64,000 nt of DNA from Arthrobacter sp. MYb229 (GTDB lineage Bacteria > Actinomycetota > Actinomycetes > Actinomycetales > Micrococcaceae). Location of the stretch: NCBI RefSeq assembly GCF_002975405.1, contig NZ_PCPS01000004.1, positions 186,001-250,000 on the forward strand, written 5' to 3'. Positions 43,890 to 54,599 of the stretch are shown piece by piece. The translations under genes and the position numbers were made by a program. Below the pieces are notes generated by a model. That model was not told the origin of the DNA. It did no database searches and saw nothing but the letters and a program-made list of their open reading frames with translations. Every line of letters starts with the position of its first letter. Position 1 is the stretch's first letter.

Positions 43890-44696
43890 GTGCCGGAGAT
43901 TCTCTCCTTCTTGTCACTTGATGGTGTTGAGTTCAGCTGGACGTCGCTGATCCTGCTTTTACTGGCAGGGTTTGCGGCCGGTTGGATCGATGCAGTTGTC
44001 GGTGGCGGTGGACTGATCCAGTTGCCCGCGCTGCTTCTCTTTCCCGGAATGAGCCCAGTACAGGCCCTGGCCACGAATAAGCTGGGTTCCATTTTTGGAA
44101 CCGCCACCAGCGCGATTACCTACTACAGGCGGACCAGCCCGGACCTGAAAACGGCAATCCCCATGGCCCTGATGGCCATGGTTGGTGCCTTTGGTGGTGC
44201 AGCCATTGCCACGATTCTGCCCGAAGAAGCCATCCAGCCAATCATTATCGCCGCGTTGGTGGCGGTGCTTGCCTTCACAATTTTCAAGCCCAAAGCCGGA
44301 GAGCTGAGCAAGCTACGCTACCGGGGCAGCGGGCACTACCTGCGGGCGGTAGCGATCGGACTGATCATCGGCGGCTATGACGGCATGATTGGTCCGGGTA
44401 CCGGATCATTTTTGATCATCGCTATGGTCACGGTGCTGGGGTACAACTTCTTGCAGTCCTCGGCCAAAGCGAAGATCGTCAACCTAGCCACCAACTTTGG
44501 CGCCCTGGTGTTGTTCATTCCGGCTGGGCACGTGGTTTTCGGGTTGGGGTTGGCCATGGGATTGATGAATATGGCCGGCGGCTACCTCGGTGCCCGCATG
44601 GCGATTTCCAAAGGCAGCAAATTCATCAGGATCATTTTCGTGATCGTGGTGTGCGCACTGATCATCAAACTCGGTTCAGACATGATCTTTGCCTAG
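43890..44696 (+). CDS. TSUP (TauE/SafE) family permease
   Basis: This 268-residue membrane protein has about eight hydrophobic segments and the two internal TSUP repeats: GWIDAVVGGGGLIQLPALL (about 31-49) in the first half and IGGYDGMIGPGTGSFLII (about 162-179) in the second. TSUP proteins export sulfite, organosulfonates or other anions; the substrate here is unknown. The start is GTG 43890 with GAGGTG upstream. It follows proS by 48 bases and could be in the same transcript, though the functions are unrelated. Confidence 0.88.
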   Translation: MPEILSFLSLDGVEFSWTSLILLLLAGFAAGWIDAVVGGGGLIQLPALLLFPGMSPVQALATNKLGSIFGTATSAITYYRRTSPDLKTAIPMALMAMVGAFGGAAIATILPEEAIQPIIIAALVAVLAFTIFKPKAGELSKLRYRGSGHYLRAVAIGLIIGGYDGMIGPGTGSFLIIAMVTVLGYNFLQSSAKAKIVNLATNFGALVLFIPAGHVVFGLGLAMGLMNMAGGYLGARMAISKGSKFIRIIFVIVVCALIIKLGSDMIFA

Positions 44697-45185
44697 GGGC
44701 ACAACGATTCCCGGGAAACGGTCCAGCGAAAGGCAGCCAGCCTGGTTAGAATCATCGCCTTTCCGAAACCGAACACCGGCTTGCCGCGGTGGTTGGCGGC
44801 GGCCAATTGCCCAACGTGGGCCGGGCGGATTAATGCATGCCCTTTAACCACGAATTGCCGGTTCGCTTGGACTGCGAGCCGGCAATTCCTGGAGGCAATG
44901 TCCCCATACTGCCTTACCTAGAATCAACATCAATCAGCCTTGACCCATCCCCATAGGCCGGGCGCATTAAAGAAGCTGAGCTTTTGGATTTGCCCCAAAA
45001 GCTTTCTCCCTAACGCAGGTTCCCAAAAAGGCTGACCGTCATCTAGGACGTCATACGGTGGCAGCAACCGCTCCCACCAGGCCACACCCTCGAAGCGCTG
45101 AGGGATTGCTGTGGCGTTAGTTCTAGGATCTCAAATTGAGGTTCTGCCGTCGTCATACCTGCACGGTATCTTTCTCTGGAAACTT
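44697..45185. other. Gene-free intergenic region
   Basis: No coding region supported in 489 bases between the convergent TSUP and response-regulator genes. It contains a 13-bp inverted repeat GAATTGCCGGTTC / GAGCCGGCAATTC (44852-44864 and 44876-44888, one G-T wobble) that may act as a terminator without a T-run, and a short palindrome CTCAA-A-TTGAG at 45130-45140. Confidence 0.5.
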
Positions 45186-45914
45186 TCAGTTTCGTCCCGG
45201 GATCTTGTCATCGGCACGGCTGAAGCCCGAGCGGTACGCCAAGGCCACAGCCGAAGCGCGGTCCCGGGAGCCGGTCTTGAAGAGGATTCGGGCCACGTGA
45301 GTTTTGACCGTCGCCTCGCTGAGCACCAGCAGGTCTCGGATCTCCTGATTGGACAGGCCCGCGGCCACAAGTCGCAGGACTTCCTGTTCTCGAGGAGTCA
45401 GCAGCTCCGTGATGTCCGGCAAGTCCGAGGAGCTCATGTGCAGGCGCTGCACGAGCCGGGTGGCAGCCGTCGCATCCAGCCAGGTTTCACCCGCCGCCAC
45501 CCGCCGAATCGCGGCCGCGATCTCGTTGGGCAAGGCGTGTTTCAGCAGATATCCACTGGCACCGGCCTGGAGCGCCTTGACCACTACCTCCTCATCATCA
45601 AAGGTAGTCATAATCAGCACCCGGACCAGCCGGTCCTGGTTCTCCCGGGTTTCACGAACCAGCTGCTTGGTCGCCTCAACCCCGTCGATCCCAGGCATGC
45701 GCACATCCATGAGCACCACGTCGGGGAGGTGCTTGCCAGCAAGTTCAAGAGCTTGGGGCCCCGAGCCCGCCTCGCCGATCACCGAGAGGTCAGGCTCGGC
45801 GGAAAGCAACATGGAAATGCCGGCCCGGACCATTGGCTGATCATCCACTATGAGGATGCGAATTCTGGAACTCGCATTCGGGCCGTGGGCGGTGGGTTCT
45901 GGGTCTGCGATCAT
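45186..45914 (-). CDS. NarL/LuxR-type response regulator
   Basis: This 242-residue two-component regulator has a receiver domain starting RIRILIVDDQPMVRAG (about 18-33), phospho-acceptor Asp in VVLMDVRMPG (near 70), the conserved Lys in GYLLKHA, and a C-terminal LuxR helix-turn-helix LTPREQEVLRLVAAGLSNQE (about 172-191) continuing into VKTHVARILFKTG. The cognate kinase gene ends 16 bases upstream of ATG 45914. An in-frame ATG at 45941 would overlap the kinase gene but has no ribosome site, whereas 45914 has GGAG. Targets unknown. Confidence 0.92.
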   Translation of the reverse strand: MIADPEPTAHGPNASSRIRILIVDDQPMVRAGISMLLSAEPDLSVIGEAGSGPQALELAGKHLPDVVLMDVRMPGIDGVEATKQLVRETRENQDRLVRVLIMTTFDDEEVVVKALQAGASGYLLKHALPNEIAAAIRRVAAGETWLDATAATRLVQRLHMSSSDLPDITELLTPREQEVLRLVAAGLSNQEIRDLLVLSEATVKTHVARILFKTGSRDRASAVALAYRSGFSRADDKIPGRN

Positions 45915-45930
45915 CGTGTTGACGCTCCAC

Positions 45931-47181
45931 TCACAAATCATCCGACGAGCTGTTATGGCCCGAGCCTAGTTCAGTTCGCACGGGCAGAACCGCTTTGACG
46001 AGAAAACCGCTATCGGTAGGACCGCTGACTAGTGTTCCTCCGCAGATAGTGACGCGTTCGCGCAAGCCCAGCAGCCCGAACCCGCCCGAGAGGCCCGACT
46101 TTTCGATGATTCCGGATAGCGAACGGATGGATACTGTCAGCTCTTCGGACTCCCAATGGGTTTCGACGTAGGCTTTGGCGCCTTGACCGGCGTGGCGCAT
46201 CACATTTGACAGGCCCTCTTGGACTACACGATAGGCAGCGTGTCCGACGCTTGGATCGAGCGGACGCTCGGGGCCGGAAATAGACTCGTGGATTTCGACC
46301 CCCGAAGTTCGCGCCGCCTGGATGAGCTCGGCAAAGTCGGAGATTCCGCGCGGCGGAGAATCTGGGGCGTCTCCCTCGCCGCGCAAGAGTCCCAGCAGGC
46401 GGTGTAGTTCGCGGATGCTCTGCTCCGCGGTCTGCTGCATATCCGCGAGTGCCGCATCCAGGTCAATTTCGCGCGACTTGGTGCGTTGCACCGCCCTCAG
46501 GCCAGCGGTCTGCAATACGATCGCCGTGAGCGAGTGCGCCACAGAATCATGCAAGTCGCGGCTGATACGCAGCCGCTCCGTCGTGGTGGCTTCTTCGCGG
46601 GCACGAATTGCCCAAGCACGTTCCGTGCGCAGCGTGCGCTCATAGCTGGCCAATGCCACGCCCGAGCCCCACACCGCGAGAACCAGCAGCGTGAAGACGG
46701 CCGCGCTGGGGAGAACCGTCGTGAGGTTACCGATGACTTGCAACTTCGTGGAAACCAACGAGGCGGTCAGTATCGGGATGGCTGCGCCGATCAGGGCCAG
46801 ATATGCCCTGCGTCGCGGCAAGCGCCGGGCCAGGTAGAAAACGGCAATGAGGAACCCGACCATCAAGGTCGGTGCCATGGGGTCGATGAGGCAGCCGGTG
46901 CTCAGCAAGATCATCGTGTAGTAGCCAAGGATCGGCGAGCGGGTCATCACGAAGGTGGTGTAACCCAGAGCAGCAACCGTGATGATGATCCAGGATGGAA
47001 TTGTCCCTGCATAGCCCCCGGGGTTCCTTGCGGACCAGACGATCATCTCGAAGATAAACCCGGCGATAGCAACGAACAGGCGTTGGACCAGATCTTTGCC
47101 TGGCACCAGCGTGGCTACCCGGACGCCGCTTGCGGTGCCGCGCGGGGAATGCGCCTGTCCTGAGGGCGTGGAGAAACTCAC
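45931..47181 (-). CDS. NarL-type sensor histidine kinase
   Basis: This 416-residue kinase has four to five transmembrane segments in the first 190 residues, then the HisKA_3 dimerisation box RISRDLHDSVAHSLTAIVLQ (His near 222) and a HATPase_c domain with VVQEGLSNVMRHAG and GGFGLLGLRERV. No recognisable periplasmic sensor domain, so the membrane part itself may sense. The start is GTG 47181 with AAGGA at proper spacing; the longer frame to 47238 has no ribosome site. It pairs with the regulator immediately downstream and is preceded by a 45-codon ORF on the same strand. Confidence 0.9.
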   Translation of the reverse strand: MSFSTPSGQAHSPRGTASGVRVATLVPGKDLVQRLFVAIAGFIFEMIVWSARNPGGYAGTIPSWIIITVAALGYTTFVMTRSPILGYYTMILLSTGCLIDPMAPTLMVGFLIAVFYLARRLPRRRAYLALIGAAIPILTASLVSTKLQVIGNLTTVLPSAAVFTLLVLAVWGSGVALASYERTLRTERAWAIRAREEATTTERLRISRDLHDSVAHSLTAIVLQTAGLRAVQRTKSREIDLDAALADMQQTAEQSIRELHRLLGLLRGEGDAPDSPPRGISDFAELIQAARTSGVEIHESISGPERPLDPSVGHAAYRVVQEGLSNVMRHAGQGAKAYVETHWESEELTVSIRSLSGIIEKSGLSGGFGLLGLRERVTICGGTLVSGPTDSGFLVKAVLPVRTELGSGHNSSSDDL

Positions 47182-47248
47182 CGTGGAATCCTTTGGCGGG
47201 ATGCAGCGTAGTCTGAGCCGGTAAAACCGAGGCCGCAAGGGACGTCCA

Positions 47249-47386
47249 TTAGCCGACTACCTGAGGCTTCGCAGTAATTGCGAGGGTTCCTCGCGACCGA
47301 GTGCCGGTCCACCAGAGGATGATGCCAGGCGTCAAAAGGACTGCGAGCGCCTGGCTGCCGAAAATTCCACCGGGGGAATCAAACAC
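47249..47386 (-). CDS. Possible 45-residue membrane peptide
   Basis: A short frame from GTG 47386 to TAA 47249, preceded by GAGGAG at about 8 bases. The product begins MFDSPGGIFG and has one hydrophobic helix (about 13-26, ALAVLLTPGIILWW) and a short basic tail (RSRG). It is 67 bases upstream of the histidine kinase on the same strand, so it may be a small partner of that sensor or a leader peptide. Recognition is limited to ribosome site, hydrophobic helix and position; no family assigned. Confidence 0.45.
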   Translation of the reverse strand: MFDSPGGIFGSQALAVLLTPGIILWWTGTRSRGTLAITAKPQVVG

Positions 47387-47520
47387 TGGGAACTCCTCAG
47401 AATCTGTGCGGTTGAATGTATCTTGTCACACACGGCGATGCGGGCACATCATTCTGAGCAGGTACGTTTTCGGCCGCTGAATCGTTCAGACCCAGGCGTG
47501 CAGGTAATACCTGGCGAGTA

Positions 47521-48582
47521 TTACTCGCTGGCGTTCAGCAGTTCTGGATCTAGTCCACGTTGGCGCTGCTCAATCAGAACCTGCCAGGTCGTTTCGGCCA
47601 ACGTGCCTTGCGCGCTGTCCTTCGCGGCACCCGAGGCAAGAGCTAGCGCTTGAACAAAATCGTCCTCGGCTTCTGTGGCCAGCGAACCGAGCTCATTGAA
47701 TCCGTCCTCGGGCAGAACATAGGCCGACTGGCGTAGGTCCGCACAGTCGCCTGGCAGCACCGAGCGCACCTTGCGCAGTTCGGCATTCAACATCGTGCGG
47801 CGCTCTTCGATCTGCGCCGCATCCGCGTTGGCTCCGCGCGCAGCCTGCAATTGCAGGATGTAGTCCAATGCATAGCCGCGGTCCAGCGCCCGGGCCACCC
47901 GTACGTCATCATGCAACGCCGGATCGGAAATCGGGGTTTCCGCGTCTAGGAGCTTCAGATCCCTGAGGCAACCCACAGGTTCCCCCTCGGCTTCGCCCTG
48001 CCCGGAGAGCAGCGGGGCGGGCAGCTGATCCACCGACTCCTGCTTGGCTACGGTGCGTAGCGCGCTGCGCGCTTCGAGATTTGTTTGGAAGGCCAGCTGC
48101 GTCAGCGCGGGTGCCAGCGGTGCCTGCTCTTCGGGGATGGCCGGCATATGGGTGCTCAGCTCGGCAACCTGTTCGGCCAGTTTGGAAACCGCCTCGGGGC
48201 TGAAGCTTTGCGCCAACGGCTCCGCTGGCTGATCCTCGAAACTCAACTGGCCAACCAGCCGCGAGCCATGAGCCAAGGTGGCGCTCAATTCGCTCAGGGC
48301 GCCGGCGCTGTCCGAGCCTGCCAGCGCGGCCAACGCGTCGGCCTGGGAGGCGAGTTGCGCCAGGGTTGAGCCGTACTGCCACAGCTGGAGCTGCGCTTCG
48401 GAACTTCCGCGGATTTCCTCCGGCAGGCCACGATCTTCCAACGACCCTCGAAAGATGCTCATGCCCACACCCCAGGTGAGGCCAGCGCATAGAACTCCGG
48501 CTAGCAGCGGTGCGATCCAGCCCGGTGCGCGCCTGGCTTTTGGGGTGCGTCGGGTGGGTTGCGGTGTCGAGTTCTCAGTCAT
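47521..48582 (-). CDS. Ala-rich membrane-anchored protein of unknown function
   Basis: This 353-residue protein has a basic N-terminus (about 1-22), one transmembrane helix (WIAPLLAGVLCAGLTWGVGM, about 22-41) and a long helical, Ala/Leu/Glu-rich extracytoplasmic part with three Cys (one in GCLRDL, one in GDCADL). Its position between proS and rimP matches that of the alanine-rich Rv2843/Rv2844-like proteins in mycobacteria. The C-terminal third could be a ferritin-like DUF4439 domain, but I do not recognise it with certainty. Start ATG 48582. It is divergent from rimP. Confidence 0.7.
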   Translation of the reverse strand: MTENSTPQPTRRTPKARRAPGWIAPLLAGVLCAGLTWGVGMSIFRGSLEDRGLPEEIRGSSEAQLQLWQYGSTLAQLASQADALAALAGSDSAGALSELSATLAHGSRLVGQLSFEDQPAEPLAQSFSPEAVSKLAEQVAELSTHMPAIPEEQAPLAPALTQLAFQTNLEARSALRTVAKQESVDQLPAPLLSGQGEAEGEPVGCLRDLKLLDAETPISDPALHDDVRVARALDRGYALDYILQLQAARGANADAAQIEERRTMLNAELRKVRSVLPGDCADLRQSAYVLPEDGFNELGSLATEAEDDFVQALALASGAAKDSAQGTLAETTWQVLIEQRQRGLDPELLNASE

Positions 48583-48746
48583 GGCGATTCGATCATGCCA
48601 TGAAGTTGCGGGCTAAGCCCGGTTCAAACGCGCTGAATGCGCGAATTGCGCGTGAGTTCTTTCACCTGTGCCCATTAAGCAGTTCTCATCTTGCGTGCGT
48701 GCATATACCCTTAAAGGACAACATCGAATAACGTGGGAGGATATCC

Positions 48747-49313
48747 ATGACCGCTAAGCCGGCTGATACCGAACAAGAGGCACAACGGTTGACGACCGTG
48801 CTGGAGAAGGAAGTGGAATCCCACGGGCTGGTGCTGGAAGAAGTCTCTGTCCGCCCTTCGGGAAAGCAGATGACCGTGCAGGTCATCGTCGACAAGGCTG
48901 ACGGCACCCAATCGGTGATTTTGGACGAACTTGGTGAAGTAACTACCACCATTTCTAATGCCTTGGATCAGGACGCCAAATACGCGTCAGTAGATCCATA
49001 TGAACTCGAAGTAAGCTCCCCAGGTCTTTCGCGCCCACTGACGCTGAATCGTCACTGGATCCGTGCGAAGAACCGGATGGTGAAGTTTAATCTCTCCGAC
49101 GGCAGCAAGCTGCGTGGCCGGCTGACCGAGGTCACCGACACCGAGGTAGTCATTTCCGTGCACCACGAGCCTGCCAAAAAGGGCATGAAGGTCAAGGTCG
49201 ATGAACCGAAGACCTTCGCCTTGGAAGACATCCGCAAGGCAGTCGTTGACCCGGAAATCAATTTCGACGACGCGCTATTTGAAAACATTGATAACGAAGA
49301 TTTGGAGGGCTAG
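48747..49313 (+). CDS. rimP: Ribosome maturation factor RimP
   Basis: RimP assists 30S subunit maturation. The 188 residues contain the N-terminal domain with EKEVESHGLVLEEVSVRPSG (about 20-39) and YELEVSSPGLSRPLTLNRHW (about 86-105), the family signature, then the C-terminal SH3-like domain. The start is ATG 48747 with GGAGG 9 bases upstream. It is followed at 2 bases by nusA, the universal rimP-nusA order, at the head of the translation/transcription operon. Confidence 0.95.
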   Translation: MTAKPADTEQEAQRLTTVLEKEVESHGLVLEEVSVRPSGKQMTVQVIVDKADGTQSVILDELGEVTTTISNALDQDAKYASVDPYELEVSSPGLSRPLTLNRHWIRAKNRMVKFNLSDGSKLRGRLTEVTDTEVVISVHHEPAKKGMKVKVDEPKTFALEDIRKAVVDPEINFDDALFENIDNEDLEG

Positions 49314-49315
49314 GC

Positions 49316-50299
<984 letters not shown>

Positions 50300-50471
50300 T
50301 TTTGAGCAATTCCTGATCCCGGTCAACGGGAGACGGAAAATAGATTTGCCTAGCACGTTTTTTGGCCTCGGCGTACCTGTGATCTGGACCTCACGCGTGC
50401 GCCGAGGTCTAAACGCGCTAGACTAGTAGTTGGCTCGTTGACAAGTTGTGGAAGGTGAGGATGGCGCTCGC

Positions 50472-50792
50472 ATGAAACTGCATCAGCAACGTACGTGCAT
50501 TGGCTGTCGAACCATCACATCTCAAGATGAGCTACTCCGTTGGGTTTTGAATCAGGACTCACCGCTGCGCGGTGTGCATCTGGATCTTTCGGGCTCCGCC
50601 GCAGGGCGGGGTGCCTGGACCCATGGAACCGAAAAGTGTGTGCGGCATGCTGTGCGACGCAAGGCATTTTCCCGAGCTTTTAGAAGTTCGGTTGATGACT
50701 CCTGCGTGGCACAGCAGTTCGCCGCATACGAAGATCAGTCGGCAACGGGCCGGCTATCTGGCAATCATGATGAAAGCGGGTCAGAAATCTGA
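50472..50792 (+). CDS. ylxR: YlxR-family RNA/DNA-binding protein
   Basis: This 106-residue protein has the YlxR signature RTCIGCR at residues 7-13 and GRGAWTHGTEKCVRHAVRRK (about 46-65). YlxR proteins are small nucleic-acid-binding proteins encoded between nusA and infB in many bacteria; in some they act as nucleoid-associated regulators, but a general role is not settled. I prefer ATG 50472, which places the RTCIGCR motif at the usual distance; GTG 50448 has no ribosome site. The usual L7Ae-like partner gene is absent here. Confidence 0.9.
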   Translation: MKLHQQRTCIGCRTITSQDELLRWVLNQDSPLRGVHLDLSGSAAGRGAWTHGTEKCVRHAVRRKAFSRAFRSSVDDSCVAQQFAAYEDQSATGRLSGNHDESGSEI

Positions 50793-50959
50793 TGGCAACC
50801 CGATGAGTCCGCTAAGTTGAGCGCACAACGATGAACAATCGGTTTTGCGTGATCCACCGTGCGGCGGAAGAATTTCACGAATTACAACGCTGATCAGCCA
50901 GAACACCCAAGTCTTATTGAACCCGGGGTTCTAGCCGATCGCATCGACACAGGAGAGAT

Positions 50960-53959
50960 GTGGCTAAACCCCGCGTTCACGAGCTCGCTAAAGAGCTCGG
51001 AATTACTTCAAAAGAAGCCCTAACTAAGTTGCAGGATATGGGCGAATTCGTTCGCTCTGCTTCCTCAACCGTTGAACCTCCGGTAGCGCGCAAACTGCGC
51101 GATGCCTTCCCAGGTTCGGCAGCCCCAGCCAAGCCAGCAGGCTCGACCCCAGCACCACGTGCTGGCGGTCCAAAGCCAGGCGCTAAGCCTGCGGCCAAGC
51201 CAGCTGCCACCCCGGCTACCCCAGCAGCTAAGGCTCCGGAAGCTCCGGCGGCCCCAGCTGCTAAGTCGCCAGCTGCTCCGGCGGCTCCAGCCGCTCCGGC
51301 GGCAGCAGCACCAGCGGCCAAGGCTCCCGAGGCGGACGCCCCGGCAGCCAAGGCTCCGGCAGCCCCGGCCCCGGGCGGTCCACGCCCAGGTCCAAAGCCG
51401 GCACCCAAGCCAGCTGGCGCCCCACGCCCCGGCAACAGCCCGTTCTCCTCGCAGCAGGGAATGCGCGGCGGGGATGAACGTCGTGGTTCCCGCGACGGCG
51501 GCCAGAACCGTGCACCACGCCCACAGGGCGCCGGCGCAGGAGCTCCACGTCCAGGCGGTCCACGTCCGGGCAACTCGCCATTCTCCGCACAGCAGGGAAT
51601 GCGCGGCGAAGGCGGCCAGGGCGGTCCACGTCCAGCAGGCCGAGGCCCACGCCCCCAGGGTGCTGGCGGTCAAGGTACCGGCGGTCCGCGTCCACCACGT
51701 GATGGTGCACCAGCTCGCGGTCCACGCCCACAGGGTGCCGGCGGACAGCGTCCGGCCGGCCAGGGCCAGGGCGGTCCACGCCCAGCAGGTGCCGGAACCG
51801 GCGCACCACGTCCGGCAGGTGCCGGCGCTGGTGGCGCAGGCGCCGCAGGTGGCGCAACTCCACGTATGATGCCTAACCGCACCGATCGTCCGGCTCCAGC
51901 AGCCGGCGGTCGTCCGGGTGCCGGCGGTCGCGGTCGTCCAGGTGGCGGCGGCGGTCCAGGTGGCGCTCCGGGTGCCGGTGCAGGCGGCGGCGGATTCCGT
52001 CCGGGCGCTCCACGCGGCCGTGGCGGCGTTGGCGGTGCCTTCGGTAAGGGCGGCGCCGGACGCGGCAAGCAGCGCAAGTCCAAGCGCGCCAAGCGCCAGG
52101 AATTGGAGCAGATGAGTGCTCCGAGCCTGGGCGGCGTCAACGTTCCACGCGGCAACGGATCCTCCGAGATCCGCCTGCGCCGTGGTGCGTCGATCACCGA
52201 CTTCGCCGATAAGATCGGCGCAAACCCGGCAGCACTGGTCACCGTGCTCTTCCACCTGGGAGAAATGGCTACCGCCACCCAGTCGCTGGACGAGGCGACC
52301 TTCGAGGTCCTCGGTGCAGAGCTGGGCTACAAGGTCCTGGTCGTCTCCCCGGAGGACGAGGACAAGGAACTGCTCGAAGGCTTCGGCCTGGACCTGGATG
52401 CCGAACTTGAGGCTGAAGGCGAAGCCGAGCTCGAAGAGCGTGCCCCGGTCATCACGATCATGGGCCACGTCGACCACGGTAAGACCCGACTGCTGGATGC
52501 AATCCGCAAGTCGAACGTCACCGAGGGCGAGCACGGCGGCATCACCCAGCACATCGGTGCCTACCAGATCAACCACGAGCACGAAGGCCGCGACCGTGCG
52601 ATGACCTTCATCGATACCCCGGGCCACGAGGCGTTCACCGCCATGCGTGCCCGTGGTGCCGAGGTCACCGACGTTGCAGTGCTGGTTGTCGCAGCGGATG
52701 ACGGCGTCATGCCGCAGACCGTTGAGGCGCTGAACCACGCACAGGCTGCCGGCGTGCCGATCATCGTCGCGGTCAACAAGATCGACAAGGAAGGCGCCAA
52801 CCCTGACAAGGTCAAGGGCCAGCTGACCGAATACGGTCTGGTTCCCGAAGAATACGGTGGCGACACCATGTTCATCCATGTCTCGGCGCTGCAGCGCGAT
52901 GGTATCGACGAATTGCTCGATGCCGTGCTGCTGACCAGCGACGTGCTGGAACTGCAGGCGAACCCTGACAAGTCCGCCCGCGGTGTAGCCATCGAAGCGA
53001 ACCTGGACAAGGGCCGCGGTTCGGTTGTCACCGTGCTGGTGCAGTCCGGTACCTTGGCAGTGGGCGACACCATGGTTGTGGGCACCGCCCACGGCCGTGT
53101 GCGTGCCATGTTCAACGAAAACGGCGAGAACCTCGACGTGGCCCTGCCGTCGCGTCCGGTTCAGGTCTTGGGCATGTCCTCGGTGCCACGCGCCGGCGAC
53201 GGCTTCCTGATCACCGACGACGAGCGCACCGCACGCCAGATCGCCGACAAGCGCGAAACCGCAGAGCGCAACGCCATGCTGGCCAAGCGCCGCAAGCGCA
53301 TCACCCTGGAAGACTTCGACCAGGCTGTGGCAGATGGCAAGATCGATACGCTGAACCTGATCCTCAAGGGCGATGCCTCCGGTGCTGTCGAAGCACTGGA
53401 AGACTCGCTGATGAAGATCGACGTGGGCGACGACGTGCAGCTGCGCGTGATCCACCGCGGCGTCGGCGCGATCACCCAGAACGACGTCAACCTGGCAACC
53501 GTTGACAATGCCATCATCATTGGCTTCAACGTGCGTCCGGCAGAACGCGTGGCAGACCTGGCCGATAAGGAAGGCGTTGACATGCGCTTCTACTCGGTCA
53601 TCTACTCCGCAATCGATGACATCGAAGCTGCCCTGACCGGCATGCTGAAGCCAGAGTACGAGGAAGTTGCCCTGGGCAGCGCCGAGATCCGCATGGTCTT
53701 CCGCTCTTCGAAGTTCGGCAACATCGCAGGTTCGATCATCCGCTCCGGCACCATCAAGCGAAACACCAAGGCACGCCTGGTTCGCGATGGCAAGGTAGTG
53801 GGAGACAACCTGAACATCGATTCGCTGCGCCGCGAAAAGGACGACGTCACCGAGGTCCGCGAGGGCTTCGAGTGTGGTATCGGCCTTGGCTCGTTCAACG
53901 ACGTCAAGGAAGGCGACATCATCGAGACCTTCGAGATGCGCGAAAAGCCACGAGCTTAA
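50960..53959 (+). CDS. infB: Translation initiation factor IF-2
   Basis: IF-2 is the GTPase that places fMet-tRNA on the 30S subunit. 999 residues. The N-terminal conserved domain ([20 protein letters not shown], about 6-25) is followed by a very long Ala/Pro- then Gly/Arg/Pro-rich region (about 55-380) in which RPGNSPFS[SA]QQGMRG occurs twice. The GTPase domain (about 495-665) has GHVDHGKT (G1), DTPGHEAF (G3) and NKIDKEG (G4). The C-terminal domains bind fMet-tRNA. The start is GTG 50960 with AGGAGAG directly upstream. Confidence 0.97.
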   Translation: MAKPRVHELAKELGITSKEALTKLQDMGEFVRSASSTVEPPVARKLRDAFPGSAAPAKPAGSTPAPRAGGPKPGAKPAAKPAATPATPAAKAPEAPAAPAAKSPAAPAAPAAPAAAAPAAKAPEADAPAAKAPAAPAPGGPRPGPKPAPKPAGAPRPGNSPFSSQQGMRGGDERRGSRDGGQNRAPRPQGAGAGAPRPGGPRPGNSPFSAQQGMRGEGGQGGPRPAGRGPRPQGAGGQGTGGPRPPRDGAPARGPRPQGAGGQRPAGQGQGGPRPAGAGTGAPRPAGAGAGGAGAAGGATPRMMPNRTDRPAPAAGGRPGAGGRGRPGGGGGPGGAPGAGAGGGGFRPGAPRGRGGVGGAFGKGGAGRGKQRKSKRAKRQELEQMSAPSLGGVNVPRGNGSSEIRLRRGASITDFADKIGANPAALVTVLFHLGEMATATQSLDEATFEVLGAELGYKVLVVSPEDEDKELLEGFGLDLDAELEAEGEAELEERAPVITIMGHVDHGKTRLLDAIRKSNVTEGEHGGITQHIGAYQINHEHEGRDRAMTFIDTPGHEAFTAMRARGAEVTDVAVLVVAADDGVMPQTVEALNHAQAAGVPIIVAVNKIDKEGANPDKVKGQLTEYGLVPEEYGGDTMFIHVSALQRDGIDELLDAVLLTSDVLELQANPDKSARGVAIEANLDKGRGSVVTVLVQSGTLAVGDTMVVGTAHGRVRAMFNENGENLDVALPSRPVQVLGMSSVPRAGDGFLITDDERTARQIADKRETAERNAMLAKRRKRITLEDFDQAVADGKIDTLNLILKGDASGAVEALEDSLMKIDVGDDVQLRVIHRGVGAITQNDVNLATVDNAIIIGFNVRPAERVADLADKEGVDMRFYSVIYSAIDDIEAALTGMLKPEYEEVALGSAEIRMVFRSSKFGNIAGSIIRSGTIKRNTKARLVRDGKVVGDNLNIDSLRREKDDVTEVREGFECGIGLGSFNDVKEGDIIETFEMREKPRA

Positions 53960-53976
53960 TCCTTAGATGAGCAACG

Positions 53977-54018
53977 GCGTGGGCGCGCACCGGTAAACTG
54001 ACCGGTGAGCGCCCACGC
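53977..54018 (+). terminator. Strong hairpin between infB and rbfA
   Basis: GCGTGGGCGC / GCGCCCACGC outer arms (10 bp) and CACCGGT / ACCGGTG inner arms (7 bp) form a 42-nt hairpin with a 6-nt loop, followed after 18 bases by TTTTTT. It could partly terminate or protect the infB mRNA. Confidence 0.55.
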
Positions 54019-54053
54019 TCCTCACTTTCACGACAATTTTTTAGGAGAGATCC

Positions 54054-54488
54054 ATGGCTGATTCAGCCCGTGCGGCCCGTTTGGCCAAGCGCGTACAGGT
54101 CCTCATGGCCCAGTCGCTGCGCACCGTCATCAAAGACGAGCGCATCGACAACGTGACCGTGACCGACGCGCGGGTCACCAACGACCTGCAGCACGCCACC
54201 GTGTACTACACGGTGTTCGGTGAGGGTGAGATCAAGGCGGAAATCGCCGAGATGCTCGCCAAGCGCACCGGTGCGCTGCGCAAGGAATTGGGACGCAACC
54301 TGACCATTCGCTTGACCCCTACCCTGGCCTTCGTGGCAGACGAGATTCCAGAGAGCGCCTCGCTTCTGAATGAACTGCTGGCCAAGGCCAAGGAAAAGGA
54401 CGCTGAGGTCGCTTCGCTGCGCGAGGGCAAGACCCACGCCGGGGATGCCGATCCGTACAAGAAGGACGACGAGGACGAAGAGGCCTAG
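54054..54488 (+). CDS. rbfA: 30S ribosome-binding factor RbfA
   Basis: RbfA binds 16S rRNA helix 1 during 30S maturation and cold adaptation. The 144 residues contain the KH-like core: RLAKRVQVLMAQSLRTVIKD split at about 9-28, the conserved VTVTDARVTNDLQHATVYYT split near 38-57, RTGALRKELGRNLTIRLTPT (about 75-94) and a Lys/Glu-rich acidic tail. Start ATG 54054 with AGGAGAG upstream. It lies 95 bases after infB and ends the conserved cluster with a strong terminator; truB and ribF, often next, do not follow. Confidence 0.95.
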   Translation: MADSARAARLAKRVQVLMAQSLRTVIKDERIDNVTVTDARVTNDLQHATVYYTVFGEGEIKAEIAEMLAKRTGALRKELGRNLTIRLTPTLAFVADEIPESASLLNELLAKAKEKDAEVASLREGKTHAGDADPYKKDDEDEEA

Positions 54489-54528
54489 GCCTCCTCATGC
54501 TCTGCGCTTCCGCGAATCGGGAGCGAGC

Positions 54529-54577
54529 AAAAACCCCAGTGGTGCCGAACAGCAGTTCGTGCGCCACTGGGGTTTTT
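54529..54577. terminator. Strong terminator after rbfA
   Basis: AAAAACCCCAGTGG / CCACTGGGGTTTTT, a perfect 14-bp stem with A- and T-runs on the two sides; an inner CGAAC/GTTCG stem is present. It works for rbfA and for the convergent gene. Confidence 0.85.
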
Positions 54578-54599
54578 GCGTGCAGAAAAAAGCAAGAGC

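Noticed and set aside
51065-53455. 796-codon open frame antisense to infB
   Set aside because: It mirrors the GC-rich codons of infB, lacks a ribosome site and has low-complexity, His/Trp-rich composition; it is an artefact of high GC.
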